Source: Bacteroidota bacterium
GTDB lineage: Bacteria > Bacteroidota > Bacteroidia > Chitinophagales > Chitinophagaceae
Assembly (NCBI GenBank): GCA_023429365.1
Contig: JAEYVW010000478.1
Location: 1-6,704, forward strand
DNA length: 6,704 bases
Direction of reading: 5' to 3'
Shown one piece after another: positions 1 to 5,845 of this stretch; the stretch's first letter is position 1, and each line of letters begins with the position of its first letter. Position numbers and translations under genes: made by a program. Below the pieces are notes generated by a model. The model was not told where the DNA came from, searched no databases, and saw only the letters and a program-made list of their open reading frames with translations.

Positions 1-2
1 GT

Positions 3-614
3 GCCAGTACAAAGCCTGAAATATCCGACGCTCCCTACAACCTGCCCGTCCAAAACCAACAAGGGGGCCAGGGCGGCGGTGGCCAGATTATGGCCGGATT
101 CCTGGTGGATGCAAATGGAAATATCGAGTATCCCCAAATCGGGTTGATCAAGGTAGAGGGCCTGACAAAAATTGAACTCGCCGAACTCATCAAACAAAAA
201 ATCAACGAAAAAGATTCAGTGCTTACCAACCCTTCCGTCATCATCCGTTTTTTGAATCTGAAAGTAACGGTACTAGGTGAGGTCAACCAGCAGGGTCCCA
301 TCAGCGTGCCCGGAGAAAGAGTCACGATCCTTGAGGCCATCGGCCTGGCAGGTGGCACCACTGAGTTCGGCATCCGGAATTCGGTGAAGGTAATGCGTGA
401 GATCGACGGGAAAAGGGAAACGGGTATCGTGGATTTGTCATCAGAGAATTTATTTGCTTCTCCATATTATCACCTCATGCAAAACGATGTTGTGGTGGTG
501 GATCCAACCCGCCGCAAAGCAAAGAAAGCCGACCAGGACATACTCAAGCGCCAGGTTAGTTTCGGCTTAAGTCTTATCACCTCTATTGCCTTGCTCTATA
601 ATATTTTTAACTAA
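3..614 (+). CDS. Wza-type polysaccharide export protein, 5'-truncated (Poly_export/SLBB)
   Basis: C-terminal 203 residues of an outer-membrane polysaccharide export protein. The frame is open from base 3, so the true start lies upstream; the first in-window ATG (base 90) falls inside the domain and is not the start. After a Gln/Gly-rich loop (bases 51-86) comes the typical export-domain text GFLVDANGNIEYPQIG, then ..GLTKIELAELI. An SLBB-like segment follows (VTVLGEVNQQGPISVPGE, then LEAIGLAGGTTEFG), ending in a strand with NDVVVVDP. A basic stretch (RRKAKKAD) leads into a hydrophobic C-terminal helix (SFGLSLITSIALLYNIF), which resembles Bacteroidota homologues rather than the E. coli Wza amphipathic barrel helix. 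By family knowledge, such proteins form the periplasmic and outer-membrane channel through which the polymer leaves, docking with the Wzc-like partner encoded next. The signal peptide and lipobox Cys would be outside the window. The stop TAA overlaps the next ATG, implying one operon. Confidence 0.93.
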   Translation, partial: ASTKPEISDAPYNLPVQNQQGGQGGGGQIMAGFLVDANGNIEYPQIGLIKVEGLTKIELAELIKQKINEKDSVLTNPSVIIRFLNLKVTVLGEVNQQGPISVPGERVTILEAIGLAGGTTEFGIRNSVKVMREIDGKRETGIVDLSSENLFASPYYHLMQNDVVVVDPTRRKAKKADQDILKRQVSFGLSLITSIALLYNIFN

Positions 615-616
615 TG
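612..616 (+). promoter_or_regulatory. TAATG stop/start overlap (translational coupling)
   Basis: The TAA stop of the export gene (612-614) shares its last A with the ATG of the kinase gene (614-616). The preceding bases (ctctataatatttttaac) contain no Shine-Dalgarno-like purine run. Re-initiation by ribosomes finishing the upstream gene is therefore the likely way the kinase is translated. An alternative in-frame ATG at 647 would remove 11 residues ahead of the first membrane segment and cannot be excluded. Confidence 0.6.
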
Positions 617-3049
617 GCTCTTACAGAAAATTCCTCGGGTGTGATCATGGAAGAACAGGCGACGGCCAGCAAAAGCGAGGCTGCCAATCTAAGTGTAAGA
701 GACCTGTTTTATAAGTATGCCCGTTTTTTCCCCTATTTCATCCTGTCGGTAGCAATGGCTCTGTTGGTGGCATTTATTTATTTAAGGTATGCTGCGCAAA
801 TCTATAATGCAGGCGGCAGTATGCTGATCAAAAGCCAGCAAACCAGTCGCGGGTCTGATAAAGTGGAAGACCTGCTCATGGGTAGCAACCGTACCGATAA
901 TATTCAAAGTGAAATTGAAATATTGCGGTCGAGGCCACTGATGACGCGCGTCGTTCGCAAACTCAATCTCGAATATTCCTATATCGCCAAAGGCCGTATT
1001 AAAGATCAGAACGCCTATAAGATGGCGCCATTCTCGATGCACGCCTTCAGCCTGGCAGATTCTTCCAGGGCGTTCTCGATGGAAATAAAATTCATCAACG
1101 AGAACCAGTTTTATGTCAACAACGAGGCCACTCCTTTTTCATTTGACCAGATCTTTGAAAATCGCAATGGCGTATTCAGATTGCAGAAAAGATCTGACCC
1201 GGCTGCCGGTAGCGAGTACAATGTAGGATGGCAGCCAGCGGAAAGAGTGGCGGCATCACTGGTAGGAAGTACGAATGTACAGCCCAAAGCGGGTGGTACC
1301 GGTATCCTGCTGATCAGTATGGAGGCTTCTAACCCCTATATGGCTGCCGATATCGTCAACAACCTGATGGTGCAATACGATTCGCTTACCATCGAGCAGA
1401 ATAATTTCTCCACCGACCAGATGATCGGATTTATCGACATCAGGCTCGACAAGTTGAAAGGAGAACTGGACAGCCTGCAGGATATTATGCTGGACTATCG
1501 CCAAAAAAACAAGATCATTAATGTAGATATCCAGTCGAATAGCTCTTTTGGAAAAATCACTGCTGCAGACCAGGCGGTGAGTGAGCAAATGATCAAGATC
1601 TCGGTTGTGGAAATGATCAACGAGTATTTGCAGAGCAAGGATAACCAGTATAGCCAGGTTACTGTACCGTCCTCACTGGGACTGGAAGATGTGACACTAA
1701 ACGAACTTGTGAATGGCTATAACCGGGCGCAACTTGAAAGAAAAGCGCTGCTCGAATCAAATATTCCACCCAGCAACCCGGCTGTAAAGGAAGCTGAGGC
1801 TATCATCGAGCAACAGCGGAAGATGGTAATTGAAAACCTTCAAAACATCAAGAGTTCGTATGCCACGGCTATTGCGGCGCTTAACCGGAAAACAGCGACC
1901 GAACAAGCCGGTCTTGAAGAGCTTCCTTACAAACTGAAAGAATTTCTTGACCTTGAAAGACAGGTTACAACTAAGCTTGCACTTTATAGCCTGCTGGAAG
2001 GCAAACGCGAAGAAGCCGCCATTTCCCGGGCGTCAACAATTTCCAACTCAAGTATTATCGACAGGGCATCTCCCAATCTCAATCCCATAAAGCCTGAGCG
2101 TCGGACGATCCAGCTGATGGCAATCTTGCTTGGCCTGGCACTCCCCGCCCTTGTGATATTTATTGCTGAGATCCTGAACGACAAAGTGACGACACGTTAC
2201 GATGTAGAAAAGATCACACCTGTTCCCATCCTCGGTGAAGTGGGTCACTCCTTTTCTGAAAATACTTTGGTGGTCAACAAAACCAGTAGGGGCATGGTGG
2301 CGGAGCAATTCCGCAGCATTCGTTCCAACCTGCAATATGTGATCAGCAAAACAGATAAGCCGGTCATACTGGTCACCTCTTCCTTCAGCGGCGAGGGTAA
2401 ATCCTTTGTAAGTATCAATATGGCGGCGGTGCTGGCATTGACGGGCAAAAAGACGATCATCCTGGAATTTGATATCCGCAAACCCAAAGTAATGTCGGGT
2501 CTGCGATTGGACAGAAGACCCGGTATATCCAATTACCTGGTTGGAAAAGCGGAATTGAAAGACCTGGTTGTAGCGGTACCTGGTCATGAGAACCTGTTTG
2601 TGCTTCCCTGCGGTCCGATACCTCCCAACCCGGCAGAAATGCTGTTGGATGAAAAGATCACCGAACTGTTTGACTGGGTGCGTAAAGAATTCGATATGGT
2701 AGTAGTCGATACAGCACCGGTAGGCATGGTAAGCGATGCGCTTACTCTTGGCGGTTTTGCCGATTGTACCTTGTATCTCGTTAGACAGGGTCGTACATTT
2801 AAGAAGCAGGTGGTGCTGATCGATGACCTGTACAGGGAGAAAAAACTTCCCCGCGTTTCCATTGTCATTAATGATGTGAGGATCAAGGCAGGTTATGGTT
2901 ACTATGGCTATGGCCGCTATGGTTATGGCTATGGTTATGGTCACAACGGACAGGACAGTTACTACGAAGAGGAAAAGGCACCGCTGTCGACGCTTGAAAA
3001 GATGCTGGCATCGCTTGACGTCAGGAAATGGTTCCGCAAAAAGGCATAG
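614..3049 (+). CDS. Wzc-type polysaccharide co-polymerase / tyrosine autokinase (BY-kinase)
   Basis: 811-residue inner-membrane protein that, by family, sets polymer chain length, contacts the Wza channel and autophosphorylates on tyrosine. Domains in order: short cytoplasmic N-terminus; TM1 about 39-58; Wzz-type periplasmic region with the SEIEILRSRPLM motif near 99-110; long helical, coiled-coil-prone segment about 265-465; G-rich-type motif (YSLLEGKREEAAISRAS, 458-474); Pro-rich lead-in (P487, P491, P494); TM2 about 499-520; then the cytoplasmic kinase. The kinase shows ExxRxxR (E564, R567, R570; the oligomerisation motif in BY-kinases), Walker A GEGKS (593-597, K596), Walker A' IILEFDIRKP (615-624, first Asp replaced by Glu) and Walker B VVVDTAP (696-702, D699). 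A Tyr-rich tail (10 Tyr between 761 and 784) is the expected autophosphorylation cluster. Kinase and co-polymerase are fused in one chain, as in proteobacterial Wzc. No cognate phosphatase (Wzb) is visible in the window. Confidence 0.95.
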   Translation: MALTENSSGVIMEEQATASKSEAANLSVRDLFYKYARFFPYFILSVAMALLVAFIYLRYAAQIYNAGGSMLIKSQQTSRGSDKVEDLLMGSNRTDNIQSEIEILRSRPLMTRVVRKLNLEYSYIAKGRIKDQNAYKMAPFSMHAFSLADSSRAFSMEIKFINENQFYVNNEATPFSFDQIFENRNGVFRLQKRSDPAAGSEYNVGWQPAERVAASLVGSTNVQPKAGGTGILLISMEASNPYMAADIVNNLMVQYDSLTIEQNNFSTDQMIGFIDIRLDKLKGELDSLQDIMLDYRQKNKIINVDIQSNSSFGKITAADQAVSEQMIKISVVEMINEYLQSKDNQYSQVTVPSSLGLEDVTLNELVNGYNRAQLERKALLESNIPPSNPAVKEAEAIIEQQRKMVIENLQNIKSSYATAIAALNRKTATEQAGLEELPYKLKEFLDLERQVTTKLALYSLLEGKREEAAISRASTISNSSIIDRASPNLNPIKPERRTIQLMAILLGLALPALVIFIAEILNDKVTTRYDVEKITPVPILGEVGHSFSENTLVVNKTSRGMVAEQFRSIRSNLQYVISKTDKPVILVTSSFSGEGKSFVSINMAAVLALTGKKTIILEFDIRKPKVMSGLRLDRRPGISNYLVGKAELKDLVVAVPGHENLFVLPCGPIPPNPAEMLLDEKITELFDWVRKEFDMVVVDTAPVGMVSDALTLGGFADCTLYLVRQGRTFKKQVVLIDDLYREKKLPRVSIVINDVRIKAGYGYYGYGRYGYGYGYGHNGQDSYYEEEKAPLSTLEKMLASLDVRKWFRKKA
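2891..2941 (+). repeat. Gly-Tyr codon repeat in the kinase C-terminal tail
   Basis: Seventeen codons alternating GGY and TAY, interrupted by one extra TAT and one CGC, encode residues 760-776 with 8 tyrosines. The DNA is close to a hexanucleotide microsatellite (ggttat / ggctat). Two further tyrosines (783-784) follow outside the tract. Function is inferred from the position: BY-kinases carry their autophosphorylation Tyr cluster at this end. Confidence 0.85.
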
Positions 3050-3166
3050 CTATCAGCAAAGGCTTTCTCTAAACATCTTTTATAAACTTCATATTAAGAA
3101 GATCGGGTCCCTGAATATGATCTCAAATCGCGACACGATCTTTTCTTCAATTTTATCTAAGCCTAT
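3050..3166. other. Intergenic gap between kinase and epimerase genes
   Basis: 117 bases, A/T-rich, with no open reading frame of its own that looks genuine. A 7-bp inverted repeat (aagatcg 3099-3105 / cgatctt 3136-3142) with a 30-base loop is followed by a T-rich stretch. It is too weak to call a terminator. No convincing Bacteroidota promoter (TAnnTTTG with an upstream TTG) was found. The gap is the longest non-coding stretch outside the rfbB-rfbA cassette, so a separate promoter for the sugar genes could lie here, but none is demonstrated. Confidence 0.5.
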
Positions 3167-4126
3167 ATGCGAATTTTAGTTACCGGCGGCGCCGGGTTTA
3201 TCGGTTCTAATCTGGTTGAAAAATTATTATCCGATGAAAGAATAAGTTTTGTACGCGTGCTTGACAACCTGGCGACAGGTTCGCGTGAAAATATCAGCGG
3301 TTATCTAAGTAATCCAAAGTTTGAATTTATCGAAGGAGATATCCGTTCGTTTGAGACCTGCCTCGAAGCTTGCGAGGGTATTGACGCCATTACCCACCAG
3401 GCGGCACTGGGATCGGTACCCCGTTCGATCAAGGATCCATTAACAACCAATGAAGTCAATATTACTGGTACGTTAAATATTTTTACCGCGGCAAAAGAAA
3501 AAGGAATCAGGCGCGTGGTGTATGCGGCAAGTTCATCCACGTATGGCGACCATCCCGGGCTGCCAAAAGTAGAAGATAAGATCGGTAATCCCCTTTCGCC
3601 GTATGCGGTCACCAAGTTTGTAAACGAATTATATGCCCGTGTGTATGCCAGCTTATACGGCATGGAGTTTATTGGACTGCGATACTTCAATATTTTCGGG
3701 CCGCGCCAGAATCCGCAGGGGCCTTATGCTGCCGTGATCCCTTTGTTTGTAAAAGCGATACTTGAAAGTAAAGCACCTGTTATAAATGGAGACGGTAGCC
3801 ATAGCCGCGATTTTACATTTGTTGACAATGCGGTCCAGGCTAATATCGCTGCATTGCTAACCACAAGCAGGGAAGCGGTAAACCAGGTATATAATATTGC
3901 CTGTGGCGAACAGACTTCCCTTCTACAATTATATGATGCATTAAGAGTAGAAGCCGGCAGCTCCGTTGCACCGCAACATGGACCTGAGCGTGCAGGCGAT
4001 GTGAAGCATAGCCTGGCTGACGTGTCAAAAGCAAAACAGTTACTGGGTTATCATCCTGCCGTGACCGTCAGGGATGGCCTGAAGACAACCTTTAACTGGT
4101 ATAAGAACAACCCCAATCGTTTATAA
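3167..4126 (+). CDS. wbpP: UDP-GlcNAc 4-epimerase, WbpP/TviC-like extended SDR
   Basis: 319-residue NAD-dependent extended short-chain dehydrogenase/reductase predicted to interconvert UDP-GlcNAc and UDP-GalNAc (or their uronic acids) in the cytoplasm for polymer precursor supply. Visible motifs: nucleotide-binding GGAGFIG (7-13), HQAALGSVPRSI (77-88), SSS (122-124) in AASSSTYGDHPG, catalytic Y146xxxK150 in SPYAVTK, LRYFNIFGPRQ (171-181), and GDVKHSLADVSKAK (277-290). These segments closely recall Pseudomonas WbpP and Salmonella TviC. S282 occupies the position of E. coli GalE Tyr299 (WbpP Ser306), the residue that governs acceptance of N-acetylated sugars; this mapping is from remembered sequences. 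The protein lacks the extra N-terminal segment of WbpP. The start is firm because an in-frame TAA lies at 3158-3160. A generic GalE-like role or a uronate epimerase role remains possible. Confidence 0.85.
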   Translation: MRILVTGGAGFIGSNLVEKLLSDERISFVRVLDNLATGSRENISGYLSNPKFEFIEGDIRSFETCLEACEGIDAITHQAALGSVPRSIKDPLTTNEVNITGTLNIFTAAKEKGIRRVVYAASSSTYGDHPGLPKVEDKIGNPLSPYAVTKFVNELYARVYASLYGMEFIGLRYFNIFGPRQNPQGPYAAVIPLFVKAILESKAPVINGDGSHSRDFTFVDNAVQANIAALLTTSREAVNQVYNIACGEQTSLLQLYDALRVEAGSSVAPQHGPERAGDVKHSLADVSKAKQLLGYHPAVTVRDGLKTTFNWYKNNPNRL

Positions 4127-4128
4127 TT

Positions 4129-4158
4129 TCAATCTCAACCTTAACCTTAATCTCAACC
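4129..4158 (+). repeat. TYAAYC hexamer array just upstream of rfbB
   Basis: Five tandem hexamers (tcaatc, tcaacc, ttaacc, ttaatc, tcaacc) fit T(C/T)AA(C/T)C and fill most of the 35-base gap between the epimerase stop and the rfbB ATG, ending three bases before that ATG. The array occupies the ribosome-binding region and contains no Shine-Dalgarno-like purine run. The same motif recurs inside rfbB at 4518-4540. Confidence 0.75.
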
Positions 4159-4161
4159 TAA

Positions 4162-5220
4162 ATGCCCAAAACCATATTCATCACCGGTGGCGCAGGGTTT
4201 ATCGGATCACATGTTGTCCGCCTGTTTGTAACCAAATACCCAGACTACCAGATCGTCAATCTCGATGCGCTGACCTATGCCGGTAATCTTGAGAATCTGC
4301 GTGATATTGAGAACGCCGCCAATTACAAGTTTGAAAGAATAAACATTCTTGATACTGCTGCCCTGGAAGAAATATTCGCGAAGTATCAACCACAGGGTGT
4401 GATTCATCTTGCTGCGGAGTCGCATGTCGACCGGTCGATCGTTTCTCCCCTTGATTTTGTTTATACAAATGTGATCGGTACCGTCAATCTCCTCAATGTC
4501 GCAAAAAAGACCTGGTCTCAACCTCAATCTCAACCTAATCTCTTCTACCACGTTTCCACCGACGAAGTATTCGGCGCTTTGGGTGAAAGCGGATTTTTTA
4601 CTGAAGAGACCAGGTACGATCCGCATTCTCCGTACAGCGCGTCAAAGGCGGCTTCGGATCATTTTGTGCGCGCCTATCATGATACATATGGACTGCCTGT
4701 GGTGGTGAGCAACTGCTCCAATAACTACGGCCCAAACCATTTTCCAGAGAAACTGATCCCGCTTTTTATCAATAATATTATTACCAAAAAGCCTCTGCCG
4801 GTTTATGGTGACGGGCTTTACACCAGGGACTGGCTTTTTGTAAAAGACCATGCGTCAGCGATCGACCTGGTGTTTCATAAGGGCAAGCGTGGTGATACCT
4901 ACAATATTGGTGGCTTTAATGAATGGAAAAATATTGACCTGGTCAAACTGCTTTGCCGGCTGATGGATGAGAAACTTGGCAATCCTGCCGGTACCAGCGA
5001 GCAGCTGATCACCTATGTAAAAGACCGTCCCGGCCACGACCGCCGCTATGCGATTGATGCAAGCAAAATAAATCGCGAACTAGGTTGGAAGCCATCCGTT
5101 ACGTTTGAAGAAGGATTGTCTCGTACCATCGACTGGTACCTGGCAAATACTGAATGGCTGCAGCATGTGACTTCTGGCGAGTATCAGAATTATTACGAGG
5201 AACAATACTCCAAACGCTGA
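4162..5220 (+). CDS. rfbB: dTDP-glucose 4,6-dehydratase
   Basis: 352-residue extended SDR that converts dTDP-D-glucose to dTDP-4-dehydro-6-deoxy-D-glucose using bound NAD+, the second step toward dTDP-L-rhamnose and other 6-deoxysugars. Seen in order: TGGAGFIGS (8-16), LDALTYAGNLENL (34-46), HLAAESHVDRSI (82-93), STDEVFG (132-138) with the catalytic T133-D134-E135, YSASK (Y158, K162), NCSNNYGPNHFPEKLIP (184-200), YTRDWLFVKDH (220-230) and DRPGHDRRYAID (288-299). Length and motif order are normal for RmlB. An in-frame TAA at 4159-4161 directly before the ATG fixes the start. The oddity is residues 119-126 (SQPQSQPN), encoded by a short tandem repeat in the loop before the STDEVFG strand, where the family is variable in length; the enzyme is probably still active. 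Its pathway partner rfbA lies downstream but is separated by the GxxExxY cassette. Confidence 0.96.
   Translation: MPKTIFITGGAGFIGSHVVRLFVTKYPDYQIVNLDALTYAGNLENLRDIENAANYKFERINILDTAALEEIFAKYQPQGVIHLAAESHVDRSIVSPLDFVYTNVIGTVNLLNVAKKTWSQPQSQPNLFYHVSTDEVFGALGESGFFTEETRYDPHSPYSASKAASDHFVRAYHDTYGLPVVVSNCSNNYGPNHFPEKLIPLFINNIITKKPLPVYGDGLYTRDWLFVKDHASAIDLVFHKGKRGDTYNIGGFNEWKNIDLVKLLCRLMDEKLGNPAGTSEQLITYVKDRPGHDRRYAIDASKINRELGWKPSVTFEEGLSRTIDWYLANTEWLQHVTSGEYQNYYEEQYSKR
4518..4540 (+). repeat. TYAAYC hexamer repeat inside rfbB
   Basis: Three hexamers (tcaacc, tcaatc, tcaacc) followed by a shortened one (taatc). The 12-mer tcaatctcaacc at 4524-4535 is identical to 4129-4140 upstream of the gene. It is read in frame as part of SQPQSQPN (residues 119-126), so the array causes no frameshift. 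Confidence 0.75.
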
Positions 5221-5242
5221 AACCCTCGATGAATTAGAGATT

Positions 5243-5275
5243 TTAAACCACAGCGGGCACAGCGAACACGACGAG
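5243..5275 (+). repeat. Left inverted repeat of the GxxExxY cassette
   Basis: The first 18 bases match the right arm perfectly in inverse orientation. Over 33 bases, 27 match. After the leading ttaaac, the arm consists of three 9-mers, each beginning with CAC: cacagcggg (5249-5257), cacagcgaa (5258-5266) and cacgacgag (5267-5275). It starts 22 bases after the rfbB stop. Confidence 0.85.
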
Positions 5276-5322
5276 GATCCGATTATGTTTCCGGGTTATT
5301 TTGGTAATAGAGAGAGTGGGGG

Positions 5323-5727
5323 ATGCATTGCAAAACGTTCATAAAGATGCATGAGAACGAGATAGGAACTATACTTTTAGATGCTACATTTCATGTACAT
5401 AAAGAATTAGGCCCGGGGCTACTTGAAAGTGCTTATGAAACGTGTCTTGCATACGAGTGTGTTCAAAGAAATTTATCTATCCAAACACAGGTTACCTTGC
5501 CACTTATCTATAAAGAGGTAAAATTGGAATGTGGGTATCGGATTGACTTAAAATTGGAAAACAAGGTTATAGTTGAGATTAAATCGGTAGAAACCTTAAA
5601 TGATGTCCACCTGGCGCAGATGATAACCTATCTTAAGTTATCGGAATGTAAGCTGGGGTATTTGATAAACTTTAATGTAAAATTGCTTAAGAACGGCATA
5701 AGACGGGTTGTTATCGGTGAGATGTGA
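5323..5727 (+). CDS. GxxExxY family protein (PD-(D/E)xK nuclease-like fold)
   Basis: 134 residues from the first ATG. Family members usually begin close to the NEI.. segment, so the ATG at 5347 (giving 126 residues) may be the real start. The diagnostic motif is G32-L-L-E35-S-A-Y38, preceded by FHVHKELGPG. A PD-(D/E)xK-like core is intact: D75 in GYRIDLKLENK, then E85-I-K87 in VIVEIKSVE, followed by Q99 and Y103 in HLAQMITYLKL, resembling the QxxxY motif of RecB-type nucleases. It ends with the typical LGYLINFNVKLLKNGIRRVV. The family has no established function that I know of; nucleic-acid binding or cleavage is only suggested by the fold. No signal peptide or membrane segment is seen. The gene differs from its neighbours in base composition, has no link to sugar metabolism, and is enclosed by inverted repeats, suggesting a passenger or selfish gene rather than part of the polysaccharide pathway. 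Confidence 0.9.
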   Translation: MHCKTFIKMHENEIGTILLDATFHVHKELGPGLLESAYETCLAYECVQRNLSIQTQVTLPLIYKEVKLECGYRIDLKLENKVIVEIKSVETLNDVHLAQMITYLKLSECKLGYLINFNVKLLKNGIRRVVIGEM

Positions 5728-5765
5728 AAATAGTTCGAAGAGGGTCTGGTAAACAATATAGTAAG

Positions 5766-5798
5766 CTCGCTGTGCACTCCGTGCCCGCTGTGGTTTAA
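5766..5798 (-). repeat. Right inverted repeat of the GxxExxY cassette
   Basis: Reverse complement of the left arm, perfect over 5781-5798. Read on the minus strand it is ttaaac followed by three 9-mers, again each starting with CAC: cacagcggg (5792-5784), cacggagtg (5783-5775) and cacagcgag (5774-5766). It begins 38 bases after the GxxExxY stop and ends 47 bases before the rfbA start. It is too far from the left arm to act as an ordinary terminator hairpin. Confidence 0.85.
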
Positions 5799-5845
5799 TT
5801 ACACTGTAATAAGTTCAAAACCGATCAAATAATTAATATACACAC

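Larger units (their letters stand above)
5243..5798 (+). mobile_element. Putative GxxExxY cassette bounded by inverted repeats
   Basis: A unit of about 556 bases bounded by a perfect 18-bp inverted repeat (ttaaaccacagcgggcac at 5243-5260 and its complement at 5781-5798) that holds one gene, the GxxExxY protein. It lies between rfbB and rfbA, which encode consecutive enzymes of one pathway, so an insertion reading is natural. The interior is A/T-richer than the flanks: 128 G+C in bases 5341-5700, about 36%, against roughly half in neighbouring rfbB. From memory, repeats of the form accacagagggcacagag are common in environmental bacterial genomes and are often seen next to GxxExxY genes. There is no transposase and no clear target-site duplication, so mobility is inferred, not shown. 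Confidence 0.45.

Noticed and set aside
2071..2086. Hexamer-like caatctcaatcc in the kinase gene as another TYAAYC array
   Set aside because: Barely two units, and it encodes the Pro/Asn-rich lead-in to TM2 that is expected in this family. Chance resemblance.
2048..2944. Long antisense open frame (about 298 codons) opposite the kinase domain
   Set aside because: It lies entirely within a well-supported kinase gene, has no recognisable domain, and its hydrophobic start is just the complement of the Gly-Tyr codon repeat. It is a shadow frame.
3099..3142. Possible terminator between kinase and epimerase genes (aagatcg / cgatctt with T-rich tail)
   Set aside because: Only 7 bp of stem, not G/C-rich, with a 30-base loop. 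Below what I would call a terminator.
2895..3179. + strand open frame beginning MVTMAMAAMVMAMV
   Set aside because: It is the Gly-Tyr repeat read in a shifted frame, overlapping the kinase end and the epimerase start. There are no family features.
3176..4216. Similar start regions of the two SDR genes (GGAGFIGS coding segments) as a direct repeat
   Set aside because: This is the shared nucleotide-binding motif of homologous SDR enzymes and not a DNA-level repeat.
5284..5304. Promoter-like TAnnTTTG near-matches (tatgtttc 5284-5291, tattttgg 5297-5304) ahead of the GxxExxY gene
   Set aside because: Each has one mismatch to the Bacteroidota -7 element and no upstream TTG at suitable spacing was found. 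Such matches are expected by chance in A/T-rich DNA.
5236..5805. Target-site duplication around the GxxExxY cassette
   Set aside because: Bases just outside the arms (gagatt on the left, ttacac on the right) do not form a convincing direct repeat, so no duplication is claimed.
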